A DNA stretch of 7,588 nucleotides. It comes from Aquisalimonas sp. GTDB taxonomy: Bacteria; Pseudomonadota; Gammaproteobacteria; Nitrococcales; Aquisalimonadaceae. Shown here piece after piece: positions 1 through 6,777 of this stretch. Made by a program: the position numbers and the translations under genes. Each line of letters starts with the position of its first letter. The stretch's first letter is position 1. Location: positions 1 through 7,588 of the forward strand of contig SLMR01000219.1 in assembly GCA_007133445.1 (NCBI GenBank). Reading direction: 5' to 3'. The notes under the pieces were generated by a model. It did not search any database, had not been told where the DNA came from, and was given only the letters and a program-made list of their open reading frames with translations.

Positions 1-489
1 GTCTACGACGGCTCGCCGCTGAACACCAAGGAGTCCGACGCTTTCCCGGACCTGCTGCGCCCCGGGTCACCGCCCGAGGATGCGCCCGTGACCGTTGATG
101 GCCAGGACGCCTGGTGGTTGCACCTGCTCGGGGACCGCTTTCACCTGCTGGTGGACGGCCGTGTCGGGGCCGACGCAGCGGACGGCCTGGCGGCGGAGCT
201 GGGCGCGGTCCTCGACGCCGTCCCCGAACTCTCCCTGCGGCTGCTCGGGCCGGCTCCTCATGCCCTCCGGCAACTGCCGCGCAGCATCATGGTGGAGGAC
301 CCGCAGGGTTATCTGGCCGTCCGCCATGACCTGCGGCCCGGAACCGCCTACCTGTTCCGGCCCGACCAGCACGTGGCCGCCCGCTGGCGGGAGTTGACGG
401 CGAACCGGGTCATCGACGCGTACAACCGCGCCTTGGGCCATGCCCTAAGGACATCACAGGAGGAGCGCCATGCCGCCGCTGGAGCTTGA
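1..489 (+). CDS. C-terminal part of a class A FAD-dependent aromatic hydroxylase (MhaA/MhpA-like), cut by the window start
   Basis: Frame 1 is open from the first base to a TGA at 487-489, giving the last 162 residues of a protein that begins outside the window. It lacks the FAD-binding part, so it is identified by comparison with the complete hydroxylase at 5073-6770. Both share a Y-x-x-SPL-x-T stretch near the start of this domain, then an LG-x-x-F segment, and a nearly identical block near the C-terminus, RPD-x-HVAARWR-x-L (bases 358-396 here). This corresponds to the thioredoxin-like C-terminal domain of phenol-hydroxylase/MhpA-type monooxygenases, which helps fold and dimerise rather than catalyse. 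The family inserts one oxygen atom into phenolic rings using FAD and NAD(P)H. Its stop lies 20 bases inside the next gene, a DUF2783 protein, repeating the arrangement of the minus-strand pair. Substrate is unknown; a hydroxyphenylacetate is an inference from the neighbours. Confidence 0.82.
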   Translation, partial: VYDGSPLNTKESDAFPDLLRPGSPPEDAPVTVDGQDAWWLHLLGDRFHLLVDGRVGADAADGLAAELGAVLDAVPELSLRLLGPAPHALRQLPRSIMVEDPQGYLAVRHDLRPGTAYLFRPDQHVAARWRELTANRVIDAYNRALGHALRTSQEERHAAAGA

Positions 490-694
490 GCCACAGTTCA
501 CCGACGCCGACCGTTTCTACGCCGCCCTGGCCGACGTCCACCGGGACTGCGACGAGGAGATGAGTCGGCAGATCAATGCACGCCTGATCCTGCTCCTGGC
601 CAACCAGGTCGGCGACCAGGCCACCCTGGAGGAGGCGCTGCGGATCGCGGCCGAGATCAAGCCGTCGTCTGGGGCGGCGGGAGGGGGGAGCTGA
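470..694 (+). CDS. DUF2783-type small protein, possible coupling subunit of the upstream hydroxylase (MhaB-like)
   Basis: This gene encodes 74 residues, starting at ATG 470 with an AGGAGG-type ribosome site at about 458-463. It begins 20 bases before the stop of the flavoprotein gene, so translation is probably coupled. The protein is soluble, with no signal peptide or membrane segment, and appears all-helical: an aromatic-containing first helix (residues 13-22), a central hydrophobic helix with LILLLAN (residues 39-45), and a third helix (54-66), then a glycine-rich tail. It aligns along most of its length with the 70-residue protein at 4864-5076, sharing an Y-x-x-(L/I)A, an A-(R/K)-L-x-L-x-LA and an ALR-x-AA pattern. 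I recognise the pattern as DUF2783. By analogy with the approximately 6-kDa MhaB, which couples NADH use to hydroxylation in the P. putida 3-hydroxyphenylacetate 6-hydroxylase, it may be a coupling protein. That role is inferred. Confidence 0.8.
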   Translation: MPPLELEPQFTDADRFYAALADVHRDCDEEMSRQINARLILLLANQVGDQATLEEALRIAAEIKPSSGAAGGGS

Positions 695-696
695 CC

Positions 697-1338
697 ATGT
701 ACGAGCTCTACGGCTACTGGCGGTCCAGTGCGTCCTACCGGGTGCGGATCGCCCTGAACCTCAAGGGACTCGATTACACGCAGCACACGGTGCACCTGGT
801 CCGCGATGGCGGCGAGCAGCATCAATCGAGCTTCCGGGCCCGCAACCCGCACGGCCTGGTGCCGGTGCTCAGTGACGGGCAGCGGGATTTCACGCAGTCG
901 CTTGCCATCCTGGAGTACCTGGAGGAGCGGCATCCCGACCCGGCGCTACTGCCCCGGGCGCCGGAGGATCGGGCCTGGGTGCGAAGTGTGGCGCAAACCG
1001 TTGCCTGCGAGATCCATCCGCTGAACAACCTGCGGGTCCTCGGTTACCTGGTAAACCAGCTCGGTGCGACGGAGAACGCCAAGGTGGCCTGGTACCGGCA
1101 CTGGGTCGAGCAGGGTCTCGCAGTCGTCGAGACCCATCTGGCCGCGATGCCGGGTGAGTATTCCCTGGGGGACCGGCCGGGGTACCTGGAGGCCTGCCTG
1201 GTTCCGCAGATGTACAACGCCCGCCGGTTCGAGTGTGATCTGTCGGGATGTCCGCAAGCCGTTGCACTCGACGCCCGCTGCCTGGAGATGGAGGCGTTCC
1301 GCCGCGCGGCACCGGAGAACCAGCCGGACGCGGCATGA
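697..1338 (+). CDS. maiA: Maleylacetoacetate isomerase (zeta-class glutathione S-transferase)
   Basis: This 213-residue cytoplasmic enzyme performs the glutathione-dependent cis-trans isomerisation of maleylacetoacetate to fumarylacetoacetate, the middle step after homogentisate ring opening. The length is normal for bacterial members (about 210-216). The N-terminal thioredoxin fold (about residues 1-80) carries the zeta-class signature RSSASYRVRIAL at 9-20, whose serines activate glutathione. The cis-proline glutathione-binding stretch NPHGLVPVL is at 50-58, and the QSLAI motif at 67-71 binds the gamma-glutamyl group. The remainder is the helical C-terminal domain. It starts at ATG 697, two bases after the stop of the DUF2783 gene, behind a purine-rich GAGGGGGGAG at 681-690, so it is cotranscribed with the upstream hydroxylase pair. 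In many bacteria this gene sits after hmgA and the FAH gene; here it lies before them, separated by a promoter. Also called hmgC. Alternative GST classes are unlikely given the signature. Confidence 0.95.
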   Translation: MYELYGYWRSSASYRVRIALNLKGLDYTQHTVHLVRDGGEQHQSSFRARNPHGLVPVLSDGQRDFTQSLAILEYLEERHPDPALLPRAPEDRAWVRSVAQTVACEIHPLNNLRVLGYLVNQLGATENAKVAWYRHWVEQGLAVVETHLAAMPGEYSLGDRPGYLEACLVPQMYNARRFECDLSGCPQAVALDARCLEMEAFRRAAPENQPDAA

Positions 1339-1374
1339 CCTGTGCTCGGCCCGGGCGGGCATCGTCCCGTCATG

Positions 1375-1402
1375 TTGACATAGTTTCACATGAAACTAAT
1401 AT
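1375..1402 (+). promoter_or_regulatory. Predicted sigma-70 promoter of the hmgA operon
   Basis: A perfect -35 box TTGACA (1375-1380) is followed after 16 bases by TAATAT (1397-1402), which matches four of six positions of the -10 consensus. Transcription would begin near 1409, leaving a leader of about 50 bases before the hmgA ATG. This is the most AT-rich patch between the two plus-strand gene blocks, and there is no upstream factor-independent terminator. The isomerase gene could therefore still read through into hmgA. The start site is predicted from sequence only. Confidence 0.65.
1381..1398. promoter_or_regulatory. Perfect palindromic operator in the hmgA promoter spacer, candidate MarR-family site
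   Basis: TAGTTTCA-CA-TGAAACTA is an inverted repeat with two perfect 8-base arms around a 2-base centre. It fills the space between the -35 and -10 boxes, so a bound dimer would exclude RNA polymerase. The size and two-fold symmetry suit MarR-family winged-helix dimers, and a MarR gene lies at 7182-7588. I saw no second clear copy in the window. That the local MarR binds here and is released by a pathway intermediate is inference. Confidence 0.72.
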
Positions 1403-1459
1403 GAGAATCACGAACACAGCATCGCTGTTATGCGTGCTCAAGAAACGAGGGAGGAAGCA

Positions 1460-2806
1460 ATGAGTCAGCAGCGCCGTGTGCTCCTTGAGAGCATGGAGAC
1501 ACTGTCATATATGCCCGGTTTCGGTAACGACTTCGAAACCGAAGCCTTGCCAGGTGCTCTGCCGCAGGGCATGAATTCCCCGCAGAAGTGCAATTACGGC
1601 CTCTACGCAGAGCAGTTGTCCGGTTCACCGTTCACCGCGCCGCGGGCGGAGAACGAGCGTTCCTGGCTGTACCGGATGCGGCCGTCGGTTCGCCACGCAA
1701 CCAAGTTCGATCGCATGGATATGCCGTACTGGCGGTCGGCGCCGACCCGCGAGGATGCGGAGCTACCAATCCAGCAGCTGCGCTGGGACCCGATTCCCTT
1801 TCCCTCGGAGGACACGGACTTTCTCACCGGGATGCGCACCATCACCACCTGTGGCGACACCGATGGCCAGGCCGGGATGGCGAGCCATATGTATCTCGCG
1901 AACCGGTCCATGGATACGGATTACTTCACCAACGCCGACGGCGAGATGCTCATCCTGCCCCAGGAAGGCGCGCTGGAGATTTTCACCGAGATGGGGCGCA
2001 TGCACGTCGGGCCGGGGGATCTCGCGATGGTCCCGCGCGGGATGATGTTCAAGGTGGCCCTGCTGGATGGACCCGCCCGTGGTTACGTGTGCGAGAACTA
2101 CGGCGGCACGTTCACGCTGCCCGACCGCGGCCCCATCGGCGCCAACTGCCTGGCCAATCCGCGGGACTTCAAGACGCCCGTGGCCGACTACGAGGACCGC
2201 GAGGGTATCAGCGGGCGCATCATCCTCAAGTGGGGTGGCGGTTTTCACCAGGCCGCCATCGACCATTCGCCCCTGGACGTGGTGGCCTGGCACGGCAACT
2301 ACGTGCCGTACGCGTACGATCTGCGCACCTACTCGCCGGTGGGCGCGATCCTGTTCGACCATCCCGATCCGTCGATCTTCACGGTGCTCACCGCGCCCTC
2401 GGAGACGCCCGGCACTGCCAACGTGGACTTCATCCTGTTCCCGGACCGCTGGCTGGTGGCCGAGAACACGTTCCGGCCGCCGTGGTACCACCGCAACATC
2501 ATGTCCGAATTCATGGGGCTGATTCTCGGCGTCTACGACGCCAAGCCGGAAGGCTTCAAGCCCGGCGGCATGAGCCTGCACAACTGCATGCTGCCCCACG
2601 GTCCGGACCGGGACGCCTTCGAGGGCGCCAGCAATTCCGATTTGAAGCCGGAAAAGCTGGAGAACACCATGGCGTTCATGTTCGAGACGCGCTTCCCGCA
2701 GCACGTCACCCATTACGCGGCGCACATCGAACAGAGACAGGACAACTATGCTGACTGCTGGGAAGGCCTGGAGCGCAAGTTCGACGGCACCCCGGGCATC
2801 AAGTGA
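1460..2806 (+). CDS. hmgA: Homogentisate 1,2-dioxygenase
   Basis: The product (448 residues, cytoplasmic) is a non-haem Fe(II) enzyme that opens the ring of homogentisate with O2 to give maleylacetoacetate, the committed step of this pathway. Length is typical for the family (about 430-450). The N-terminal [16 protein letters not shown] stretch (residues 20-35) is a family hallmark. The iron ligands are visible in the C-terminal cupin part as His344 (in PPWYHRN), Glu350 (SEFMGL) and His380 (LPHGPD). The catalytic histidine is His278 in [11 protein letters not shown] chose ATG 1460 because GAGGGAGG lies five bases upstream (1447-1454); an in-frame ATG at 1430 has no ribosome site and would add ten atypical residues. 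It is the first gene of a block with the FAH-family gene, which starts 26 bases after its stop, and the MBL gene, driven by the promoter at 1375-1402. No key residue is missing. Confidence 0.98.
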   Translation: MSQQRRVLLESMETLSYMPGFGNDFETEALPGALPQGMNSPQKCNYGLYAEQLSGSPFTAPRAENERSWLYRMRPSVRHATKFDRMDMPYWRSAPTREDAELPIQQLRWDPIPFPSEDTDFLTGMRTITTCGDTDGQAGMASHMYLANRSMDTDYFTNADGEMLILPQEGALEIFTEMGRMHVGPGDLAMVPRGMMFKVALLDGPARGYVCENYGGTFTLPDRGPIGANCLANPRDFKTPVADYEDREGISGRIILKWGGGFHQAAIDHSPLDVVAWHGNYVPYAYDLRTYSPVGAILFDHPDPSIFTVLTAPSETPGTANVDFILFPDRWLVAENTFRPPWYHRNIMSEFMGLILGVYDAKPEGFKPGGMSLHNCMLPHGPDRDAFEGASNSDLKPEKLENTMAFMFETRFPQHVTHYAAHIEQRQDNYADCWEGLERKFDGTPGIK

Positions 2807-2832
2807 GTCAGCACAGCAACAAGGGAGTACCA

Positions 2833-3846
2833 ATGAGACTGGCAACACTGAACGACGGCAGCCGCGATGGCGCACTCGTGGTGGTGGACAGCCGCCTCGA
2901 GCGCCAGGCGTCTGCCGCCGACATCGCCCCGACACTGCAGGCTGCCCTGGACAACTGGCAGGCCGTGGAAGGGCGACTGCGGGAGCGTTTCCGCAGTCTC
3001 GACAGCGGAGAACTGGCCGGCGAGCCGTTTGAGGAAGCAGCCACCCATTCGCCGCTGCCCCGGGCGTACCAGTGGGCCGACGGCTCGGCGTACGTGAATC
3101 ACGTGGAACTGGTCCGCAAGGCCCGCGGTGCCGAGATGCCGCAGAGCTTCTGGACCGACCCGCTCATGTACCAGGGCGGGTCCGACAGCTTCCTGGCGCC
3201 GCGGGCGCCGATCCGCATGGCCGACGAGTCCTGGGGCATCGACATGGAAGGCGAGATCGCGGTCATCGTTGACGACGTGCCCATGGGGGCCAGCTACGAA
3301 CAGGCGCGCGCCGCGATCCGCCTGGTCATGCTCGCCAACGATGTCTCCCTGCGCGGCCTGATCCCCGGCGAACTGGGCAAGGGCTTCGGCTTCTTCCAGT
3401 CCAAGCCCTCGTCGGCGTTCTCGCCAGTGGCGGTGACCCCTGACGTGCTGGGTGAGGCCTGGGACGGCGGTAAGCTGCACCTGCCGCTGCGGGTGGACCT
3501 CAACGGTGAACCGTTCGGCTGCGCCAACGCCGGAATCGACATGACCTTCGACTTCCCGACGCTGATCGCCCACGCCGCGCGTACCCGTCCGCTGTCGGCG
3601 GGCAGCATCGTCGGCTCCGGCACGGTGTCGAACAAGCTCGGCGACGGCCCGGGCAAGCCCATCGCCGAGGGTGGCGTGGGCTATGCCTGTATCGCCGAGG
3701 TGCGCATGATCGAGACCATCGAGCACGGCGAGCCGAAGACGCCGTTCATGCGATTCGGCGATCGCGTGCGCATCGAGATGCACGACGCCGAAGGGCGCTC
3801 GATCTTCGGCGCCATCGAACAGACCGTGGAACGGCACGAGGGGTAA
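2833..3846 (+). CDS. Fumarylacetoacetate hydrolase-family protein (predicted fumarylacetoacetase)
   Basis: The product (337 residues, cytoplasmic) is predicted to hydrolyse the C-C bond of fumarylacetoacetate, yielding fumarate and acetoacetate. An N-terminal domain of about 75 residues of the kind found in bacterial FAH homologues precedes the FAA_hydrolase catalytic fold. Metal ligands expected for the family are visible: Glu139 and Glu141 in the MEGEIAV stretch, and Asp170 in LANDVSLR. A conserved lysine (Lys191) sits in FFQSKPSSAFSP, and a GSIVGSGTVSN loop (257-267) closes the site. It is shorter than the approximately 420-430-residue eukaryote-like FAH found in Pseudomonas, so it belongs to the alternative bacterial lineage. 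ATG 2833 is preferred because AAGGGAG lies five bases upstream (2821-2827); a GTG at 2803 overlapping the hmgA stop lacks one. Some relatives act on other acylpyruvates, but the position between hmgA and the end of the operon favours fumarylacetoacetate. Confidence 0.92.
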   Translation: MRLATLNDGSRDGALVVVDSRLERQASAADIAPTLQAALDNWQAVEGRLRERFRSLDSGELAGEPFEEAATHSPLPRAYQWADGSAYVNHVELVRKARGAEMPQSFWTDPLMYQGGSDSFLAPRAPIRMADESWGIDMEGEIAVIVDDVPMGASYEQARAAIRLVMLANDVSLRGLIPGELGKGFGFFQSKPSSAFSPVAVTPDVLGEAWDGGKLHLPLRVDLNGEPFGCANAGIDMTFDFPTLIAHAARTRPLSAGSIVGSGTVSNKLGDGPGKPIAEGGVGYACIAEVRMIETIEHGEPKTPFMRFGDRVRIEMHDAEGRSIFGAIEQTVERHEG

Positions 3847-3852
3847 CCCGCC

Positions 3853-4803
3853 ATGAGCAAGACATTCGCATCAGCCGGGGACATGGAGGAGAAGACCATC
3901 TCCTTCGACGAACTCGGTGACGGCCTGTACGCCTTCACCGCCGAGGGCGATCCCAACACCGGGGTGATCGTCGGCGACGACAGCGTCATGATCATTGACG
4001 CCCAGGCCACGCCGGCCATGGCCCAGAAGGTGATCGAACGCGTGCGCGGCGTCACCGACAAGCCCATCAAGTACGTGACGCTGTCCCACTACCACGCCGT
4101 GCGCGTGCTCGGCGCGTCCGCCTATGGCGCCAGCGAAATCATCGCTTCGGCCAAGTGCCGCGGCATGATCGCCGAGCGCGGCAAGGAGGACTGGGACAGC
4201 GAATACGGCCGCTTCCCGCGCCTGTTCCAGGGCGCTGACAGCATCCCTGGCCTGACCTGGCCGACCATGACCTTCCGGGAGCACATGACCGTCTACCTGG
4301 GCAGCCGGCGGGTGGACCTCATGCACCTGGGCCGGGCGCATACCGCCGGCGACCTGGTGGCGTACGTCCCGGACTCCGGGGTGATGTTCTCCGGGGATAT
4401 CGTCGAGTACTACTCGGCCTGCTACTGCGGGGACGCCCACTTCAAGGACTGGCCGGCCACCCTGGACCGCATTGCGGCCTACCGGCCCCGGGCCCTGGTT
4501 CCCGGTCGCGGCGACGCGCTGGTGGGCGAGGAGAAGGTCCAGGAAGCCATCCGACTGACCCGGGACTTCCTCACCCGCACCTACGAGCCGGTGGCCGAAG
4601 TGGCCCACCGCGGCGGCAGCCTGAAGGAGGCCATGGCAGCCTGCAGGGCGGCGTGCGACGAACGGTTCAAGGACTACGCCATCTACGAGCACTGTCTGCC
4701 GTTCAACGTCGCTCGTGCCTATGACGAGGCTCTGGAGATCGATACTCCGCGAGTGTGGACCGCCGAGCGGGACCGCGAGGTCTGGGCGGCGCTGCAGGAC
4801 TGA
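3853..4803 (+). CDS. Metallo-beta-lactamase-fold protein with altered metal site 2
   Basis: The product has 316 residues with no signal peptide or membrane segment, so it is cytoplasmic. The MBL fold shows in order: the early strand region with VMIIDAQ (45-51), the HxH motif as SHYHAVR (78-84), RAHTAGD (161-167), FSGD (179-182) and PGRGD (217-221). Site 1 ligands are present (His79, His81, His163), as is the bridging Asp182. The usual site 2 Asp and His of HxHxDH are Val83 and Arg84, and the usual late histidine is Arg219. It may bind one metal or hydrolyse without a second one. A CYCGDAH stretch (191-197) right after Asp182 offers other possible ligands. It begins six bases after the FAH-family stop, at ATG 3853 with GAGGGG upstream, as last gene of the hmgA operon. 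Its reaction is unknown; a thioesterase or lactonase side step is possible. A later ATG at 3883 is less likely. Confidence 0.88.
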   Translation: MSKTFASAGDMEEKTISFDELGDGLYAFTAEGDPNTGVIVGDDSVMIIDAQATPAMAQKVIERVRGVTDKPIKYVTLSHYHAVRVLGASAYGASEIIASAKCRGMIAERGKEDWDSEYGRFPRLFQGADSIPGLTWPTMTFREHMTVYLGSRRVDLMHLGRAHTAGDLVAYVPDSGVMFSGDIVEYYSACYCGDAHFKDWPATLDRIAAYRPRALVPGRGDALVGEEKVQEAIRLTRDFLTRTYEPVAEVAHRGGSLKEAMAACRAACDERFKDYAIYEHCLPFNVARAYDEALEIDTPRVWTAERDREVWAALQD

Positions 4804-4828
4804 GTCGTCGTCCTGCCGCGGGCGGCTT

Positions 4829-4859
4829 CGGGAAGCGGCCTTGTGCCGGCCGCTTCCCG
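4829..4859. terminator. 12-bp GC-rich hairpin between convergent operons, candidate bidirectional terminator
   Basis: CGGGAAGCGGCC (4829-4840) and GGCCGCTTCCCG (4848-4859) are perfect complements around a 7-base loop, TTGTGCC. The hairpin lies in the 60-base gap between the MBL stop (4803) and the stop of the minus-strand DUF2783 gene (4864), where a shared terminator is expected. Neither side has a T-tract, so it is not a textbook factor-independent terminator. It may instead slow polymerase, block 3' decay or separate the two transcripts with Rho. Confidence 0.6.
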
Positions 4860-4863
4860 TGCG

Positions 4864-5076
4864 TCATTCGCTGCCGGTGCCGGCCGATAGGTCCGCGGCT
4901 GCCTCCCGCAACGCCGCATCGACCTGCGCCGGATCGCTGATGCGGTGAGCGAGGGCGAGGCATAGCTTTGCCAGGAATAGCGACTCCTGCTCGCGGGGCA
5001 GGGTGTCGATGGTCTCGGCAATGCGCTCGTAGATCCCCTCCAGCGCTTCGAATGGCAGGGTATCGGTGTCGTTCAT
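4864..5076 (-). CDS. DUF2783-type small protein, possible coupling subunit of the hydroxylase (MhaB-like)
   Basis: The product has 70 residues and is soluble and probably all-helical. It contains a helix with YERIAETI (16-23), a hydrophobic central helix with FLAKLCLALAHRI (34-46), and a third helix with ALREAA (55-60), then a short polar tail. It belongs to the same family as the protein at 470-694; FLAKL-x-LALAHRI is close to what I recall of typical DUF2783 proteins, while the other copy is more diverged. Its ATG overlaps the TGA of the hydroxylase gene by four bases (ATGA at 5073-5076), with GGGAGGA upstream. The two proteins should therefore be made together from one transcript. In P. 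putida the 3-hydroxyphenylacetate 6-hydroxylase needs a similarly small second component, MhaB, to couple NADH oxidation to substrate hydroxylation. Assigning that function to this protein is inference from size and context. Confidence 0.82.
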   Translation of the reverse strand: MNDTDTLPFEALEGIYERIAETIDTLPREQESLFLAKLCLALAHRISDPAQVDAALREAAADLSAGTGSE

Positions 5077-6770
5077 TGCGGCGTCCTCCCGGTGGCAATG
5101 TCGAGTGCGTCCCGGACCTCATCCGGGGCGAGTTGTCTCCAGCGTGCGGCCACGTGCCGGTCCGGTCGGACCAGGTAGAAGGTGCCGGCCTCGGCGCCGT
5201 AGGCATCGAACACGCTGCCGTCAGGGTCGTTCAGGGTTGAATCCCGGGGCGGAGCACCGGGCTCGCGGGTGACCACCAGGCAGCGGAACGGCATGTCACC
5301 TTTTTCCAGGGCGTCGAACAGGGCGGCGTGCTCCGCGGGCACCTTTCCAGTGGCGGAAAAGTACAGGCCGTTGAAGCCGCGGCCAAGGTGATCGAGGAGG
5401 TAGTTGTCGTCACCGAGTCTGCGGTTGAACAGCGGCGCCCCGGCGATGGGTCCGGTCCGGAACTCCCGGTCGCGCTGTGGGTGGGTGGTCAGCGGGCTCT
5501 CGGCATAGGTGTACGGGGTGACCTGGCGCGGGTTGGCGAAGCCACCGGCCCAGTCACAGGAGAGCGACAGGGACAGGGCAGCGTCGCGCATGAGCCGGTA
5601 GCCGCGGCTCGGCGGGGTCATGAAGCGGGTGCTCTTGCCGGCGTTGGCGAACACGTCCATGGTGGCGCCGCGCCGTTCGGGTGTGACGCTGTCCAGCAGC
5701 GACTCGTTGGCCCAGCCATTGAGCACCCACGCCAGCTTCCAGCCGGCGTCCACTGCATCGGCGAAGCCGTTGTTGAGCCCGCGTACGCCGAAGATGGGCA
5801 CCAGATGGGCGGCGTCACCGAGGAACAGCACGCGCCCGTGGCGGTAGTCGTTCAGGGCCAGGGTGTCGGCCTTGTAAAGGCTCCACCACTCCAGTTCCCA
5901 GTCGTCAGCTTCGCCCAGCATGGCGATGATGGCCTCGACGCGCGCGCGGACCCTGTCCTCGTGGACGGCGTCGTCGGGGGCTTCACCGGGCGAGAGCTGG
6001 TAGTCGATTCGCCAGATGTTGTCCGGTTGCTTGTGCACCAGCAGTGTCGAGTCCGGCAGGGCAGATGGGTTGAAGAACGCGCGCCGTTCCGTGGGGAAGT
6101 CCGAGTGCATCTGCACGTCGGCAATCACGTAGCGCCCCTCGTAGGCTTCCCCGTGCAGCCTCAGGTCAAGGCTGCGGCGCACGACGCTGCGTGCTCCATC
6201 GGCGGCGAGCAGATAGTCCGCGGCCAGGGCGTAGCCGCCTTCAGGGGTGGCCACGTCCACCGTTACACCGCTATCGTCCGCGGATACGGACTCCACGGCG
6301 CTCTGCCAACGCAGTTCCACCAGCCCGGTCGCCATGGCGCGCTCGATGAGGAACAGCTCGATGTACTGCTGCTGCAGGTTGTACATCGGCATGAACCGCT
6401 CCTGTTCCGAGTGCGGCATGGCGAGGCGGAAGATCTGCTGGTCGCGGTAATAGGTGCGTCCGTACCGCCACCCCAGGGCCTTGGCCGTGAAGCGCTCCGC
6501 CGCCCCGAGCTGCTGCAGGATCTCCAGGCTGTGGCGGGAAATGCAGATGGCACGACTGCCGTCATTGACGGTGTTCTTGTCGTCCAGGACGACTGACGCG
6601 ATACCGTGGCGTGCGAGCTCCAGAGCGGCCGTGACGCCCACCGGCCCGGCACCGACGATGGCGACGCGGTGGCGAAGCCGTTGGCCGTCCATCTCCGGCG
6701 GGCGCGCGAACGGGTAGTGCGGGTATTCGAAGTACAGGGATTCGTAGGCGTCACGGCCTTGCGGTCGCAT
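5073..6770 (-). CDS. Class A FAD-dependent aromatic hydroxylase, probable 3-hydroxyphenylacetate 6-hydroxylase-like (MhaA-like)
   Basis: The protein has 565 residues and is a single-component-type flavoprotein of the PF01494 (PobA/MhpA) family, which hydroxylates phenolic rings using NAD(P)H and O2. The Rossmann dinucleotide motif VGAGPVG is at 39-45 and the DG motif at Asp191-Gly192. The second FAD-binding GD motif starts at LFLGDAAHLVP (315-325) and runs through GLNNGFADA to about 339. The C-terminal 130 residues form the thioredoxin-like domain and include RPDRHVAARWR (535-545). ATG 6770 is chosen because GGAGGA sits seven bases upstream (6778-6783). The frame stays open upstream to 7019 but crosses the intergenic region without recognisable domain content. 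It is followed by the overlapping DUF2783 gene, a pairing like MhaA-MhaB of P. putida, and faces a homogentisate operon, so 3-hydroxyphenylacetate to homogentisate is the best guess. A 3-hydroxybenzoate- or 3-(3-hydroxyphenyl)propionate-type substrate cannot be excluded. Confidence 0.93.
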   Translation of the reverse strand: MRPQGRDAYESLYFEYPHYPFARPPEMDGQRLRHRVAIVGAGPVGVTAALELARHGIASVVLDDKNTVNDGSRAICISRHSLEILQQLGAAERFTAKALGWRYGRTYYRDQQIFRLAMPHSEQERFMPMYNLQQQYIELFLIERAMATGLVELRWQSAVESVSADDSGVTVDVATPEGGYALAADYLLAADGARSVVRRSLDLRLHGEAYEGRYVIADVQMHSDFPTERRAFFNPSALPDSTLLVHKQPDNIWRIDYQLSPGEAPDDAVHEDRVRARVEAIIAMLGEADDWELEWWSLYKADTLALNDYRHGRVLFLGDAAHLVPIFGVRGLNNGFADAVDAGWKLAWVLNGWANESLLDSVTPERRGATMDVFANAGKSTRFMTPPSRGYRLMRDAALSLSLSCDWAGGFANPRQVTPYTYAESPLTTHPQRDREFRTGPIAGAPLFNRRLGDDNYLLDHLGRGFNGLYFSATGKVPAEHAALFDALEKGDMPFRCLVVTREPGAPPRDSTLNDPDGSVFDAYGAEAGTFYLVRPDRHVAARWRQLAPDEVRDALDIATGRTPQ

Positions 6771-6777
6771 GGTGGTT

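Noticed and set aside
1430..1459. Ten-residue N-terminal extension of HmgA from ATG 1430
   Set aside because: No ribosome site before 1430. The GAGGGAGG at 1447-1454 is ideally placed for ATG 1460 and would otherwise be coding.
1401..1463. 20-codon upstream frame ending in ATGA overlap with the hmgA start, a possible leader peptide
   Set aside because: Its ATG overlaps the predicted -10 box, so it lies upstream of the expected transcript start, and it has no ribosome site.
1763..2935. Long minus-strand open frame (390 codons) opposite hmgA
   Set aside because: It is antisense to a gene with all catalytic residues in place. The translation is Val/Arg/His-rich with no recognisable domain, as expected of a GC-rich shadow frame.
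2746..3837. Long minus-strand open frame (363 codons) opposite the FAH-family gene
   Set aside because: Low-complexity His/Arg/Gly-rich translation with no motif; it mirrors the codon structure of the real plus-strand gene.
5328..6596. Long plus-strand open frame (422 codons) opposite the FAD hydroxylase
   Set aside because: The minus strand encodes unmistakable FAD motifs. The plus-strand translation is Val/Gly/His-rich, matches no family I know, and has no ribosome site.
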